A stretch of DNA of 64,000 nucleotides from positions 17,926,501 through 17,990,500 of the forward strand of contig NC_092323.1 of assembly GCF_036785885.1 (NCBI RefSeq), in the 5' to 3' direction. Source of the stretch: Coffea arabica. Taxonomy: Eukaryota; Streptophyta; Magnoliopsida; Gentianales; Rubiaceae. Of the stretch, positions 49,203-59,888 are shown one piece after another. A program made the translations under genes and the position numbers. Within the stretch, counting starts at the first letter, position 1. Every line of letters starts with the position of its first letter. Under the pieces are notes generated by a model, which searched no databases, was not told where the DNA came from, and was given only the letters and a program-made list of their open reading frames with translations.

Positions 49203-51317
49203 TCATAGTGCAGCCGAAGCAAGCAAAGGGGAGCTCAATTCATCTACGGAGGTGTACTCTGGTCTGTACTCCTCATCAGCATAAAAAGCACCTACATCAG
49301 GTACATATCCAGCTAGCCTCATCAATTTAGTTAGTGTCTTCAGTAGCAAATATATTTCCCTCTTCTGAGGATGCCTCTTCTCTTTTACCAAAAATACATG
49401 CATATTGCTCTCTATCTCAATCCAGCTACAACCAGGCTGCTTAACAACACCTTGCTGTCTCATAAGTTTTCGGATTCTTTTAACATCTGTCCACAGCCCA
49501 AGTTGAGCATACATGTTTGAAAGAAGAACATAGGGGCCAGAATTATTAGGATCAAGCTCAAGAAGCTTCTCAGCAACAAACCTACCTAAATCAATGTCTC
49601 CATGAACTTTACAAGCAGCAAGCAAAGAACCCCATACCACACCATCAGGAGGCATAGGCATTGACTCAATCAAACTTTTTGCTTCATTAAGAAGTCCAGC
49701 TCGACCAAGTAAATCAACCATACAAGTATAGTGGTCCTTCAAGGGATCTATACCATACTCCTCCATAGAATAAAAATATAGGCGCCCCTCTTCAATCAGT
49801 CCTGCATGGCTACAAGCACAAAGGACTCCAATCATCGTTACATGATCTGGCTTCTCTCCAGCTCTCAACATTTGCCTGAAAAAATCAAGGGCTTCAATTC
49901 CATGCCCATTTTGAGCATACCCTACTATGGTGGCATTCCATGAAACATAATCTCTCTCAACCATACTTCGGAAAACTGAACTACCATCTAAAACTGACCC
50001 ACATTTCATATACATATCAATGAGAGAATTCCCAACAAAAACATCAGGTTCGGGGCCATACTGAAACCGAAATCCATGCTTAAGAACATGGGCATGAGCT
50101 TGCTTCCCCAGCTTTAAATCAGCTAGGTTTGCACAAGCATTTAGAAGATTCCCAAAGGTGTAATGTGTCGGCCAAACAGATTCCCGTTTTAATTGAAGAA
50201 AGAGTCCTAATGCCTCTTCATTCTCCCTATTTTGTGTATAGCCTGCAATAAGTGCGTTCCAAGATACTACATTCCTTTCAGTCATTCTACTAAAAAGTGC
50301 TCTTGCAGACTTAACACTTGCTACCCTAGCATATCCAGTAACCATAGAAGTCTCTGACACCACAGTTCTCATTTGCAGGCTATCAAATATACACCTTGCC
50401 GCAGAAATTCTGCCACATTTTGCATACATATCAACCAACGCATTGCATATAACAATATCATTTCTAAATCCATCAAACTTCATAATTTGTGCGTGAATTT
50501 CTTTACCTTCTTTAATTGCATTTGAACTTGCACAAGCACTCACCACACTAGCCAAACTCATCTCATCTGGTTTAATCCCACAGTTCATCATCTTCACAAA
50601 GACCCTTAGCGCTTCAATTGCAGGCCCATTTTGTTCATAACAAGTAATCAGACTGTTCCAAGATACCACATTTCGTTCTCCCATTCCATCAAATACCTTC
50701 TGAGCACAACCCACCCTCCCACACTTGGAGTACATATCAACAAGCGCAGACCCAATATAAACATCAGCTGAGTGCAAAGACTTAGCCACTGAAGCATGGA
50801 TTTGAGTACCCATTTTCAAGTTCCTCAACCCTGCACAAGCGCTAAGCACACTACCATAAGAATAATCATTCACCACAAAATCCTCCCTATGCATTTTCAC
50901 GAAATACTCAATCGAATCAATAAAAAACTCATGACGTGCAAACCCAGATACCATCAGGTTCCACGAGCACTGATCTGGCTCAGGCATTAGAGAGAAATAT
51001 TTCTCAGCCTCGCAAACAAATCCAGACACCGTCAATGCACTTATCATTGAATTCCAAGTGAAGGTATTCCTTCGAGGCATTCCATCAAACATCTTCCGGG
51101 CATTGTCCAGAGAACCACACTTCCCATAAGCATCAATGAGCCTGTTGTTAATGAAAACTTCATGGCTGAACTGGGATTTGTGGATACGGGCATGTACACG
51201 GACCACATCACGAGCTGACTTTGATTTGATGCAGGAGTCCAAGAGTTTAGCAAACGGCGATGAGTTGGGCAGAGAGAGGTCTGCAATGACTTGTTTGAAG
51301 AATACATTTCTTGCCAT
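49203..51317 (-). CDS. SLO2: PLS-class pentatricopeptide repeat protein, E-type, SLO2-like
   Basis: Intronless, 704 aa. PLS-class PPR proteins bind organelle transcripts base by base and direct C-to-U editing; Arabidopsis SLO2 (At2g13600) acts on several mitochondrial mRNAs. The text follows SLO2 throughout: SSPFAKLLDSCIKSK near residue 19, repeated VYIGSALVDMYSKCG and RNVVSWNSLITCYEQNGP repeats, VVSWNALIAGYTQN and HVLKHGFRFQ. The C-terminal block has DHYTCMVDLLGRAG, then VVWGSLLAACKVHGDI, NSGPYVLLSNMYA and KQPGCSWIEI, the E/E+ motifs. There is no DYW deaminase domain, so it must borrow one in trans. The start region is short (MARNVFFKQ) with modest basic character, compatible with mitochondrial targeting. 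A transposon nest begins about 230 bases upstream of the start codon. Confidence 0.94.
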   Translation of the reverse strand: MARNVFFKQVIADLSLPNSSPFAKLLDSCIKSKSARDVVRVHARIHKSQFSHEVFINNRLIDAYGKCGSLDNARKMFDGMPRRNTFTWNSMISALTVSGFVCEAEKYFSLMPEPDQCSWNLMVSGFARHEFFIDSIEYFVKMHREDFVVNDYSYGSVLSACAGLRNLKMGTQIHASVAKSLHSADVYIGSALVDMYSKCGRVGCAQKVFDGMGERNVVSWNSLITCYEQNGPAIEALRVFVKMMNCGIKPDEMSLASVVSACASSNAIKEGKEIHAQIMKFDGFRNDIVICNALVDMYAKCGRISAARCIFDSLQMRTVVSETSMVTGYARVASVKSARALFSRMTERNVVSWNALIAGYTQNRENEEALGLFLQLKRESVWPTHYTFGNLLNACANLADLKLGKQAHAHVLKHGFRFQYGPEPDVFVGNSLIDMYMKCGSVLDGSSVFRSMVERDYVSWNATIVGYAQNGHGIEALDFFRQMLRAGEKPDHVTMIGVLCACSHAGLIEEGRLYFYSMEEYGIDPLKDHYTCMVDLLGRAGLLNEAKSLIESMPMPPDGVVWGSLLAACKVHGDIDLGRFVAEKLLELDPNNSGPYVLLSNMYAQLGLWTDVKRIRKLMRQQGVVKQPGCSWIEIESNMHVFLVKEKRHPQKREIYLLLKTLTKLMRLAGYVPDVGAFYADEEYRPEYTSVDELSSPLLASAAL

Positions 51318-52801
51318 TCCATTATCTTTGAAGCAGAGAATTGGATGGGCACATTTTTAAGATTATTTTGGCTTATTTAGATCATTGGATTTAAAGTTGG
51401 AGGATGTGCACTGAAGAAGTAGAAGGTCCTGATGCATTTGTAAAGCCGTTGGTGCTCTGTTTCTGAACGGCTTCCCGCCAGCTTAGTGTCCAACAAGATA
51501 AATCTTAAATAGTTGTAAATCGTTACATGGACTTCATTACCACCGGTGTTTTCAAATTCGGATCTGATAATAACTCCGCCAAGATTAAGGGTCAGGTTTA
51601 CAAGTCATCAGTATTTTCAAAATCGGACTGAATAGTGACTCAATCAAGATTATGATTCGGGTCAATAGATTTGATTGGTGCTAGAGAACCGAACCATATG
51701 AATAGAGAATCGAACCACGTAGCATAATATTATAAATATATTAGTTAAAATTTTATAATTTTATATGCAATAATACACATAAATATATTGTTAACCTGAA
51801 TAAAAATGTAAATCTTTATCTCTCAAACTTTGTTCCAAAACATTCTATAATTCAATACCCTTTAAACTTAACTCAAATTTAATGTTTAGAAGCTGTAAAT
51901 ACAAATTGATAAGCTTAGAACTAAATTTGTAACACCTATTTGAAGAAGTAAAGAAATTACAGCTACAATTGAAAATCTAGAAAAGCTTATAGGACCAATT
52001 ATAGTTATTTAAAATATTGGGTTAAATGCAGAAAACCTCCATGAACTTTCATAACTGCTGCACAATACACTCCGAATTATGTTTTATAGGCACTTTGCAC
52101 CTAAACTCCATTGAAAAGTAACGGATCTTTAGACACCGTTTACTTTATCAATGAAATGACAATTTTACCCTCAGATAATAATTGAATAGATTAAAGCATC
52201 CTTCGTCCCAGTTTGTCATTATATCGCGTGAACAGCTATTCAAGGCAAAAGAAAAGTCTGAACTTCTTTTCATTGTCAAAATTCTTGAGTTTGCCAAAAT
52301 TTTTTGCTTTTTTCTTATAATCGAGGAAGAAGCAAAGAGGAATCACTGCAGAGGGTGACTAGAAGTGGAAAAATAATGGCTTGAAGAATCTAAAACAAGG
52401 TGGAATCTTTATAGAAACTCAACAAATCAGGTAATATGCAAAAGCCCTACTTTTTTCTTTCTTTAATAGACTTTTTAGCCTTTTGTGTGAATTTGGATGT
52501 CCGAACTTGTAGTTTGGGTTTTTAAATGTGTATTTCTATACTTGTGATGGAATATATTGCATGTGGTCCTTATGTTGGTTTACTGTCGGGCTGATTGCGA
52601 CCAAATTTTGTTATTTGTCCTTTTCATGCTATAATTGGATTGTTTGTAGGTTTCTTTACAAGATTCTATTGTGTTGAACATGGGTCGGTGTCTGGTAGTG
52701 TGTTTTAAGCTTATTATTACTAATTATAGTATATTAACTAAGTTCAATAAAGGTGCTTTTTTGGATCCTCACACGTATTATTATTTTTTCGTCGCATACT
52801 A

Positions 52802-55277
52802 GTGTGGTCATCACAATTGCAAAATATGTTCTTATTCGAAGTCTATTATGGGGGCCATTTTGTATATAATCCAGGACTAACATATGTGGTTTGGAATATA
52901 AAATATTTCAATGATATTGACCCAAATTATATGTCAAGATTTGAGATTTGGGGGATGCTAAAAGGACTACAACTGCCTATAAATACTTAAGTTTGATATA
53001 AAATGCCAAATGATGAATTTGCCTTACTAAATAGTGAAGCAGCAATCATGAAAATGTTTGGGATATTTAGGGATGAACCATACATTCATATCTATGTTGG
53101 AGAGCTAAATGATAATGGGGATGTAGAAAAAAATAATGAGGATGAGTAAGATGGTAATGAAACTGTAGGTAATGGCAATATGAATGCTAATTAGGGAGTT
53201 GGGAATGATAATGGTGGTTTAGGGGCTGATGGGTTAATTAAAATCTTGAACCAGAGATTGACCATGATGTGAATGAATCAGAAACAGAATTTAATGAATC
53301 ATACACACCTGAAAGTGAGCAATCTTCTGAATATGACTCAAACTTTGATTATTTCTTAGATGGGGACACATTAAGTGATGGCTATGATATTGATGATGAT
53401 TCTACTGAGGTAACTAGTGGGTTGGATAACAATATTAATTTAGGACAATACCAATAATATGCTGAGTTAAGTAGTTATCAGTATAGAGCTTTTGATGAGA
53501 TTAGGAAAGAGAGTAAGTCCGTTGAGCATGAAAATATTGTTGATGCTAAAGTACTAGAAACTATCATTCAATCCTCTGATGATGAAAATAGAGAACAATT
53601 TCTTGAGTTTAATGAGGAAAGAGACATGGCTGATCCTAAATTTGTGGTAGGCCTCCTTTTTCACAACCACACGTGTTCAGGAAGGCAATTCGGAACACGT
53701 GTGGTCACAACCACACGTGTGTTCAGATGTATCCTATGGAAATGGCATGTGTGGAATCTGAATGTAAGCAAAACTAGCATTGGTTTCTAGAACTTCTGGC
53801 TACTCATATTGAATCAACAGCTAACATGAATTGGGTGTTCATTTCTAACAGACAAAAGGTAAACTTGCCATTTATTTTTTCCAACATTCATGTATTAGTT
53901 TATTACTGCTATACAATTAAATCCAATCTGATTGATGGTGTTGCTGTTTTGTAGGGTCTGGTAGAGACATTTGATATGTTGTTTTCTAGGGTGGGAACAT
54001 AGGTTCTGTGTTAAACATATGTATGCCAATTTCAAACTTAGGTTTAAGGACAAGGCACTTAGAGATATCATGTGGGCTGCTGCGAGGGCATATGAGACAG
54101 ATGGTTGGACACAAAAGATGAGAGAACTCTAGGTTGCTCGTAGGGAAGCTTATGACTGGTTAAGTGCAATTCCAGCTAATTTTTGGTCAAGGTGTATGTT
54201 CAATCCAAAATCAAAGTGCGATCTTTTGAGCAACAACATTTGTAAATCCTTCAACCAGTATATTAAGGAGGCAAAGGAGGAGCCAATTTTATCTATGTTT
54301 GAAACGATTAGAAAGTTTATTATGTGTAGATACCAAGCAAATAGAGAATTCATATCTAAGGTCAAGGGAAAAATTTGTCCAAGAATCCATGACAAGGTGG
54401 AGGAAATTAAAGCACGAGCAATGGAATATGAAGCTGTTCAAACAGGTCAAGGCATATGGGAGATCACAGGCTATGCAGGGCACAAAATTATTAACCTGAA
54501 TGTAAGAATTTATACTTGTAGAGAATGGGATATAACTGGTGTTCCTTGTGTACATGCATGTGTAGCAATTATAGATTCTGATCAAGAACCAGGAGACCTT
54601 GTCCATCCATACTATAGTGTAGAGTACTATTGTGGAGCTTATAAGAGTATAATGGTTCCTATTCCAGAAGATAGTCTATGGGTTCAAATAGGTGGATTGC
54701 CCATTTAACCACCAAAACTAAGGAGAAGACCTAACAGACCAAGAAAGCTATAAAGAAAAAGTGCAGATAAGCTAGTGAATGGTGATGTGGTATCCAGAAA
54801 GGGTACTATAGCCCACTGTAGCAACTGTAATATGCCTGGTCGTAATAAGAAGACATGCAAGCAACCAAGACAGGTTGTGTATGATGCCTTAAATTGTGTT
54901 TAATAATTTCTTTACTAGTTTATTTACTAATTTGGTTACTTTTGTAGGATGAAGGTGCCACTCAAACAAGAAGGGGAGGAGGTACAGCCCCACAAAAAAA
55001 TGTTGGTGGAAGACCGAGAACAGTTAATGTGGACACACAGAGTACTAATGTCAATGTAACTAGTAGTAATGGAAGAGGTAATGGAAGGGGAATAGGTAAT
55101 GGTAGGGGAAAAGGTAATGGTAGAGGAGTGGAATCATCAGCTAGAGGTGGGGGAAGAGGGAAAAGAGGGAGAGGTGCATTTTCAGGATGTCCTCCACTGC
55201 TTTCTGGATTTGGAAATTGGAATAGTATTGACATATCCGATGATAGAAACTTCATCCCAACTGATGTGGTAATCTAA
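52802..55277 (+). pseudogene. Decayed MURA/MULE transposase
   Basis: Scattered blocks match a plant MuDR-type transposase in order. N-terminal domain (52802-53145): GGHFVYNPGLTYVVWNIKYFNDIDPN, then GIFRDEPYIHIYV. Acidic linker (53269-53640). Remnant of the catalytic core: FLELLATHIES..NMNWVFISNRQK, an apparent intron from about 53857 with acceptor TTTTGTAG, then EHRFCVKHMYANFK and ALRDIMWAAARAYETDGW (54000-54110). SWIM zinc finger (54196-54708): WEITG...YTCREWDITGVPCVHACVA. CCHC-like knuckle near 54815 (HCSNCNMPGRNKKTCK) and a Gly-Arg-rich tail (55029-55277). A TAG cuts the frame near 54131, TAA stops occur after 54708, and the part that should carry the first catalytic Asp residues (about 53640-53780) is deleted and replaced by short ACACGTGTGGT repeats. 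Confidence 0.88.
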
Positions 55278-56144
55278 TATTATCTTAGGCATTATGTATA
55301 TTTTTAGACTTTGTCATTTTTAACTTGTACTAATGTCTTTCTCATTAATGGCGGGTGGCAAGGGTGGCCATGCAACCTCATAATATTTTTGAAACCCGGA
55401 CAGTTCAAATGGTAAGTATTTAAGCTGTATTTTTGTACACTTTTGCTTAATTTCAGCTACATTTTAACTAACTAATGTTATGTATAACTAGTGGACAAAT
55501 GATCCCCTGACTGGAGGCTCAAAATTTAGCATTAATACCAATGCTAATGACGGTAGTATACCCACTACTCAAGTATATATTGTTATTGCAGTTCATATAC
55601 AATTCACAGGCAAGATAAAGTATATATACATGACCAATATCTTGTTTTTATTTGTACCAGATCCAAAGGCATTCAACAAGATTTGGTGATGTTTTGTTCT
55701 CCAGTCAATCTTCCAGCACTAGAACATGTGTGCATCAAAATTGTCAGGTACCACCTAATAAAGGTTCATCTAACTATTAGGATGATAATATGGCCCGTAA
55801 AGGATATATTCCTCTTTTATAATGGATACATACTTTTGAAGGATTTAGACAACAAATATGGTTTTTTTTGTTTGGTTGAACACTAGAATATGATATTTTG
55901 GTATTTTGTATTAGTAAGGTGAAAGATACTCTTCCTGTTAGTTTATGCAGTATGCTTTATAGTATTTCATCAATGAACTATGGATTGGTTTATGAAGTTA
56001 CTACTTTTGCTCTTTCTATTGTTATGTTGCTTATTTTTTCTATAGTGCTTTCTTTTTTTCCCTAACATGAAACCAACACTGTGGTGCTTTTTACAACAAA
56101 TCATAATTTTATACTAATTTAAAAGATTCATATTACTTGGTATT
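55278..56144. other. Non-coding interior of the MULE
   Basis: AT-rich sequence after the transposase remnant and before the inserted hAT. It may include 3' exons or UTR (GT...AG-like pairs around 55480-55680), but no domain can be read. Confidence 0.35.
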
Positions 56145-56537
56145 CATGGTAGTAGCACCGTCAATAGAGCTGGGCCAGCTCGAGCTCGGTTCATTCGGCC
56201 CGACAAAATGCCTGATAAGCCCGACTTTTTAGTGAACCGGTCTGAGTTTGAGCTTCAAAATTAGGTTAGAATTAAATATGAGTCGAACTTGGGCTTTATT
56301 AGGCTCAAACCCGATATAGATTCGGTCTTTTAATTACCTATATATATAATATTTATATTTTGATATTATGTATAATTATATATCCAAATATATTATTATT
56401 AAATACTAAATATATATAAATTACAAAATATAAAAATACATCTAAAGACTTTTTCATGAGCTTTCTTAAGAGCCAATATTAGTAATGCATAACTGAATCT
56501 CTAACTTTTCATATTGGTTGAGTAAATTTTTGTGTTA

Positions 56538-56702
56538 GCTTGTTTGGATAGAGTATTATTTGAAATAATTATTGTAGCACTTTTTGTGATGTGATGTATG
56601 TGAGATAAAAATGTGGTTGGAAATATAAAAAGATTGATTGAAAAATGTGTTTATGATGTAAACGAAATATTATTTGAAATAATAGTGTATCCAAACAAAC
56701 CC
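56538..56702. mobile_element. 165-bp foldback MITE
   Basis: The left arm GCTTGTTTGGATAGAGTATT and the right arm inverted GGGTTTGTTTGGATACACTA continue into ATTATTTGAAATAAT and ATTATTTCAAATAAT. The middle holds TGTAGCACTTTTTGTGATGTG. No duplication could be read, so the superfamily is open. Confidence 0.65.
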
Positions 56703-57039
56703 AACAGGATTTCTTTTTGGCCTACAAACACAAATCATCAAGCATGTTTGGATTCAAATCACAAGATTATAAAAAAGTTTCAACTTTTAAAGATGTATTG
56801 GCTTATGATCGCATGTTTTATTACTATTTTTCATGCATTTTGAACTGATTAAATATAAATATTGTTGAAAATTTTTTGGTTTATATACTTTTAAAGAACT
56901 ATTATTTGTTCATATTTAGTTTTAATATTATAGGCCCCGTTTGGAAGGTGAGTTTTTTGAGTGTTTGTATAAAACTTTACTGTAGATCACTGTAGAAGTT
57001 GTAGAAAAACTTTTGTAGAAAAATTTTTGTGAGATTAAA

Positions 57040-57600
57040 AACTTTTTTTCCTTTTTCTTTTCTTTCTTTCCTTTTCTTTTCTTTTTTCTTTTTTTTTTTC
57101 TTTTTTTTTTCTTTTCCTTCCTTTCCCTTCCTTCCCCTGCGACTCTTTTTCTCCCTCCCCCGCCAACCCCCTCTGCCCGCCACCCCTTTTCCTCCCCTCT
57201 CCCCCGCCACCCTTCCCTCTTCCTCTCCCGTCACCTTTCTGCCCCTTCCCCTTCCTTCCCCCACCACTCCCTCTCCCGTCACCTCTCTACCCCTTCCCCT
57301 TCCTTCCCCCTCCCGCCACTCCTCTTCTCTCTCCCCCGCCACCCCTTTTCCTCCCCTCTCCCCTGCCACCCCTCCCCCTCCCTCTCCCGTCGCCCCTTTG
57401 CCCCTTCCCCTTCCTTCCCCCGCCACTCCACTTCTCCCTCCCCCGCCACCCCCTCTGCCCGCCATCCCTCTCTCTCCCTCTCCCGTCACCCCTTCTTCTC
57501 CCCTTTCCCCTGCCACCTCTCTTCTCCCTCTGCCTGCCACTCCTTTTTCTCCCCCCTCCCCCATCTCCGTCGCCCTCAGCAGCCACACGCCAGAGTAATG
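57040..57600. repeat. Polypyrimidine tract with internal CCCCTTCC minisatellite
   Basis: About 560 bases that are almost wholly C and T on the plus strand, first T-rich then C-rich. CCCCTTCCCCTTCCTTCCCC recurs at about 57242, 57290 and 57400, each followed by CCACTC or a close variant a few bases on. Such mirror-like tracts can form triplexes. The 337-aa minus frame and 189-aa plus frame across it are artefacts of the composition. Confidence 0.85.
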
Positions 57601-57681
57601 AAAGCCAAGAATTTTTTTTTTTAGCTTTTGCCTGTCACCCCTTCTCCTCCTCTGTCTCGCGCCACCCTCCCTCTCCCTTAG

Positions 57682-57711
57682 CTGCGATCTGATCGCGCGA
57701 CCAGATCGCAG
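57682..57711. repeat. 30-bp near-perfect palindrome
   Basis: Starts CTGCGATCTGATCGC and ends GCGACCAGATCGCAG. The halves are inverted copies with a single unmatched base pair. It marks the turn between the polypyrimidine half and the polypurine half (57730-57850) of the Tourist-like element. Confidence 0.85.
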
Positions 57712-58460
57712 CCCCCCTCCACTTTTGCGATATGGTCGCGGGAGGAGGAGGGTGGCGGGGGAAGGAGTGGGAAAGAGGGGAGGGGAGGACGAGAGGAGGA
57801 GAGGGAGTGAGGGAGAGAGAGGGAAAAAAAAAGAAGAAGAGGAAGGCAGTGCCGGAATTGTTGACCGGCGTCGGGAGCTATGGTGGAGGTGGTGGCTGAC
57901 GCCGGAGGACATGGTGGGTTGGGTAAGGGAAGGAAAAGAAGAAAAATTGAAGAGAAATTTTTTGTGTATTAGATGGGTGTGTAGGTTCAAAACTTTGATA
58001 AGTTTTTTGGGGTTCCTGTAGCAAAAGTTGTTAAAAAACTAGTTTTATACAAATTTGGTAAAAAACTAAGGTGCCAAACAAGCCCATAGTCTTATAAATG
58101 TTAAATTAGTTTTACAACTTAATAGTTATAGTAATTGTATTAAAAAAATTAAAGAGCAATAAGTGAGATTGGGCTAAATCCGATTAAAACTCACAACCCG
58201 AATATTATATGAGTTGAGTATAAGTTTTACATTTATGAACCCGAAACTCATAACCTGAAACCCGAAAATGTTTCAAATTAAATGAATTGAGTTTGAGCTT
58301 ATGAAAGTCCGGCTCATTAGGCTCGATTGACAGGCCTACATGGCAGGAAATACACTTGTTCCTTTTTCTTTTCTTTCATTACTGCAATTACAATTATAAT
58401 AAGCACCACTACAATTAGAGATATCAACTTCCTCCCTTTGGAGTCAGTTCTTCTTCTTTT

Positions 58461-58906
58461 TTAAAGAGCCACTTTATACTTGGCCACTATTTCCTGCAAT
58501 GACTGGATTATAGTTTTGAATTCTTCACATTTGGTCACCAGCTGGTTATTTTGAAGCATAATGGCAGCTCTTGCAGCGTTCATTCTTTCATGTGCTCTTT
58601 GTAGCTGTTCATTTTGTTGCTATAAATGGTTAATTCTTGCCTGCATTTCTTCCATTTAGCAATGAAAATATTCTCCAATTTCCATTCCCTTTTTGCATGT
58701 TTCAGGTTCCACCCCATTTAAAATACCTGCATGCATTAGTATTCTATTTTTAAAAAAATCCAAAATTGGTGACTGTTATTACCTTTGGTTCACTGAAATT
58801 GTATGAGATTTGGACTTACCGAATATTTAGAACATCCTAAGAATTTTCTTCTTGGATTGTGAATGATCCATGAAGTCCGTAGAGGTGCTATTCATACACA
58901 CCTGCA
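58461..58906 (-). pseudogene. Broken GRF zinc-finger/coiled-coil gene carried by the MULE
   Basis: Read on minus. The first block (58906 down to 58820) gives CRCV, a stop, then APLRTSWIIHNPRRKFLGCSKYS, which is the GRF zinc finger (CxCG...RTSW..NPGRRFxGC). It ends at a donor (TCG|GTAAGT). The second block (58726 down to 58461) follows an acceptor GCAG and starts YFKW, then shifts frame to VEPETCKKG, the second half of the finger. Next comes a coiled coil (MEEMQARINHL, stop, QQNEQLQRAHERMNAARAA, then IIQSLQEIVAKYKVAL) ending at TAA. In-frame TGA, TAA and TAG and the frameshift show it is dead. GRF proteins are single-strand nucleic acid binders or of unknown role, and copies inside plant MULEs are known. 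Confidence 0.75.
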
Positions 58907-59888
58907 TCTTGAGTTGAAGTTTGTTGCTTTATATGCATTGCTTGAGCTGCAACTATTTGGACCGTGTTCCATGCGTGTAGAAGAATTGTGCATCTATGAA
59001 GAAGAGAAAATAAAAGGGAAAAAATTATGAGGAGAAGTGATAGTACGTGGAGACATTTATATTCATTTGGAAAGAAGGCAATTCTGTAAGCAAATTTCAA
59101 CGGATAGAAAATGCAACCTACACGCTTTGTTTGACCGTCAAATGTGTGAACGGTCTTTTTTTAGTGTGCAAAATGCCTATAAACATAATTAGGGGTGTAT
59201 TATGCAACAGTTATGAAAATTTATGGGGGTTTTCTGCACTTAACCCTAAAATATTTAGGGATCAAACAAAATAATAGAAAAGTTTATTAAACATTCACTT
59301 CATTTGAGAGAGTTGCTCTCGTATTTGATCTTCCGTTTCTCTCTCTCTTTTTTTCTTTTCTGTTTCTCTCTTTTTCTTTTCTTGTATTTTTTCGTCTTCT
59401 GTATTATTCCTTTTTTGAATCTTCTTTTTCTTTTTCCCCCTCTTTTTTTAATTTTTAATCTTTGTCTTGTTTTCTTCCTTCACAAAAATAAAAAATCATA
59501 TCATCTTATTATTTACATTCGTTTCCTCTAATGCTTTTCAAGTTTTTTTTATTCAAAGCTTAAATCGACATTTCCTTTCCATCCTTTGTCTCTCTTTCTT
59601 ACTTTTTTCCTTTTAATTTTTGAATTTTGATGTTATATATGTAGTAAATCTATTTGGTAGATGAATTAAACTTGATTTTTATTGTATTTTTTTTTTCAAT
59701 AGAATTGAGGAAAACAAAAATGTCAAAAATAGAAAGTCAGCAAAAAAAAATAAAAAGTGACTCAAAAAAAGAAAAATGAAAAAATAGGTTTTCACCGATT
59801 TTACCGATTCTTGGGGAGATTCAGACTGAATACTTAGCCGGTTCCGATTCAACTAGTCCTGTCAGAATTTGAAAACATAGGTTACCAC

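Larger units (their letters stand above)
56933..58085. mobile_element. Tourist-like element with a strand-asymmetric CT/GA core
   Basis: Ends GGCCCCGTTTGGAAGGTGAG and, inverted, GGGCTTGTTTGGCACCTTAG, both running on into TTTTTT. The 3-bp flank ATA is at 56930-56932 and 58086-58088. Both sides carry CTGTAG/CTACAG words. The core is a long pyrimidine tract, a palindrome at 57682-57711, then a purine tract. It was inserted into the hAT at 56153. Long open frames in both directions come from base composition, not coding. Confidence 0.75.
56153..58338. mobile_element. hAT element inserted in the MULE
   Basis: Ends TAGCACCGTCAATAGAGC and, inverted, TAGGCCTGTCAATCGAGC. The flanks CATGGTAG (56145-56152) and CATGGCAG (58339-58346) match at 7 of 8. 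The arms hold GGCCCGA, CCCGAC and GAGTTTGAGCTT words seen in this kind of non-autonomous hAT. No transposase. A MITE at 56538 and a Tourist-like element at 56933 lie within it. Confidence 0.8.
52019..59246 (+). mobile_element. Full-length Mutator-like element (MULE) with perfect 9-bp duplication
   Basis: The terminal repeats start GGGTTAAATGCAGAAAACCT and, inverted, GGGTTAAGTGCAGAAAACCC, and stay alike for about 85-90 bases, both including TTTTCATAACTG/TTTCATAACTG and ATTATGTTT.ATAGGCA. TAAAATATT flanks it exactly at 52010-52018 and 59247-59255. It carries a decayed MURA-type transposase on plus and a broken GRF zinc-finger gene on minus near the right end. A 2.2-kb hAT inserted later at 56153. 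It is inactive in its own right. Confidence 0.95.
51544..59880. mobile_element. Outermost hAT-type element of a nested cluster
   Basis: The left end CGGTGTTTTCAAATTC and the inverted right end CTATGTTTTCAAATTC agree over the inner 13 bases. The flanks ATTACCAC (51536-51543) and GTTACCAC (59881-59888) match at 7 of 8. The ends lie on the two sides of the 7.2-kb MULE; without it the element is about 1.1 kb and non-coding. The interior holds more short GATT/CGG words (AATCGG, GAACCG) typical of this kind of hAT end. This call is less certain than the MULE inside it. Confidence 0.6.

Noticed and set aside
54962..55255. 97-aa Pro/Leu-rich minus-strand frame
   Set aside because: Shadow of the Gly-Arg-rich tail of the MURA remnant on the other strand.
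56977..57990. 337-aa Gly/Arg-rich minus-strand frame
   Set aside because: It is the complement of the polypyrimidine tract in a Tourist-like element; composition alone keeps it open, and no domain is seen.
56153..58338. Autonomous hAT transposase in the inner hAT
   Set aside because: No BED zinc finger or hATC dimerisation motif could be read in any frame; its length is mostly the later insert.
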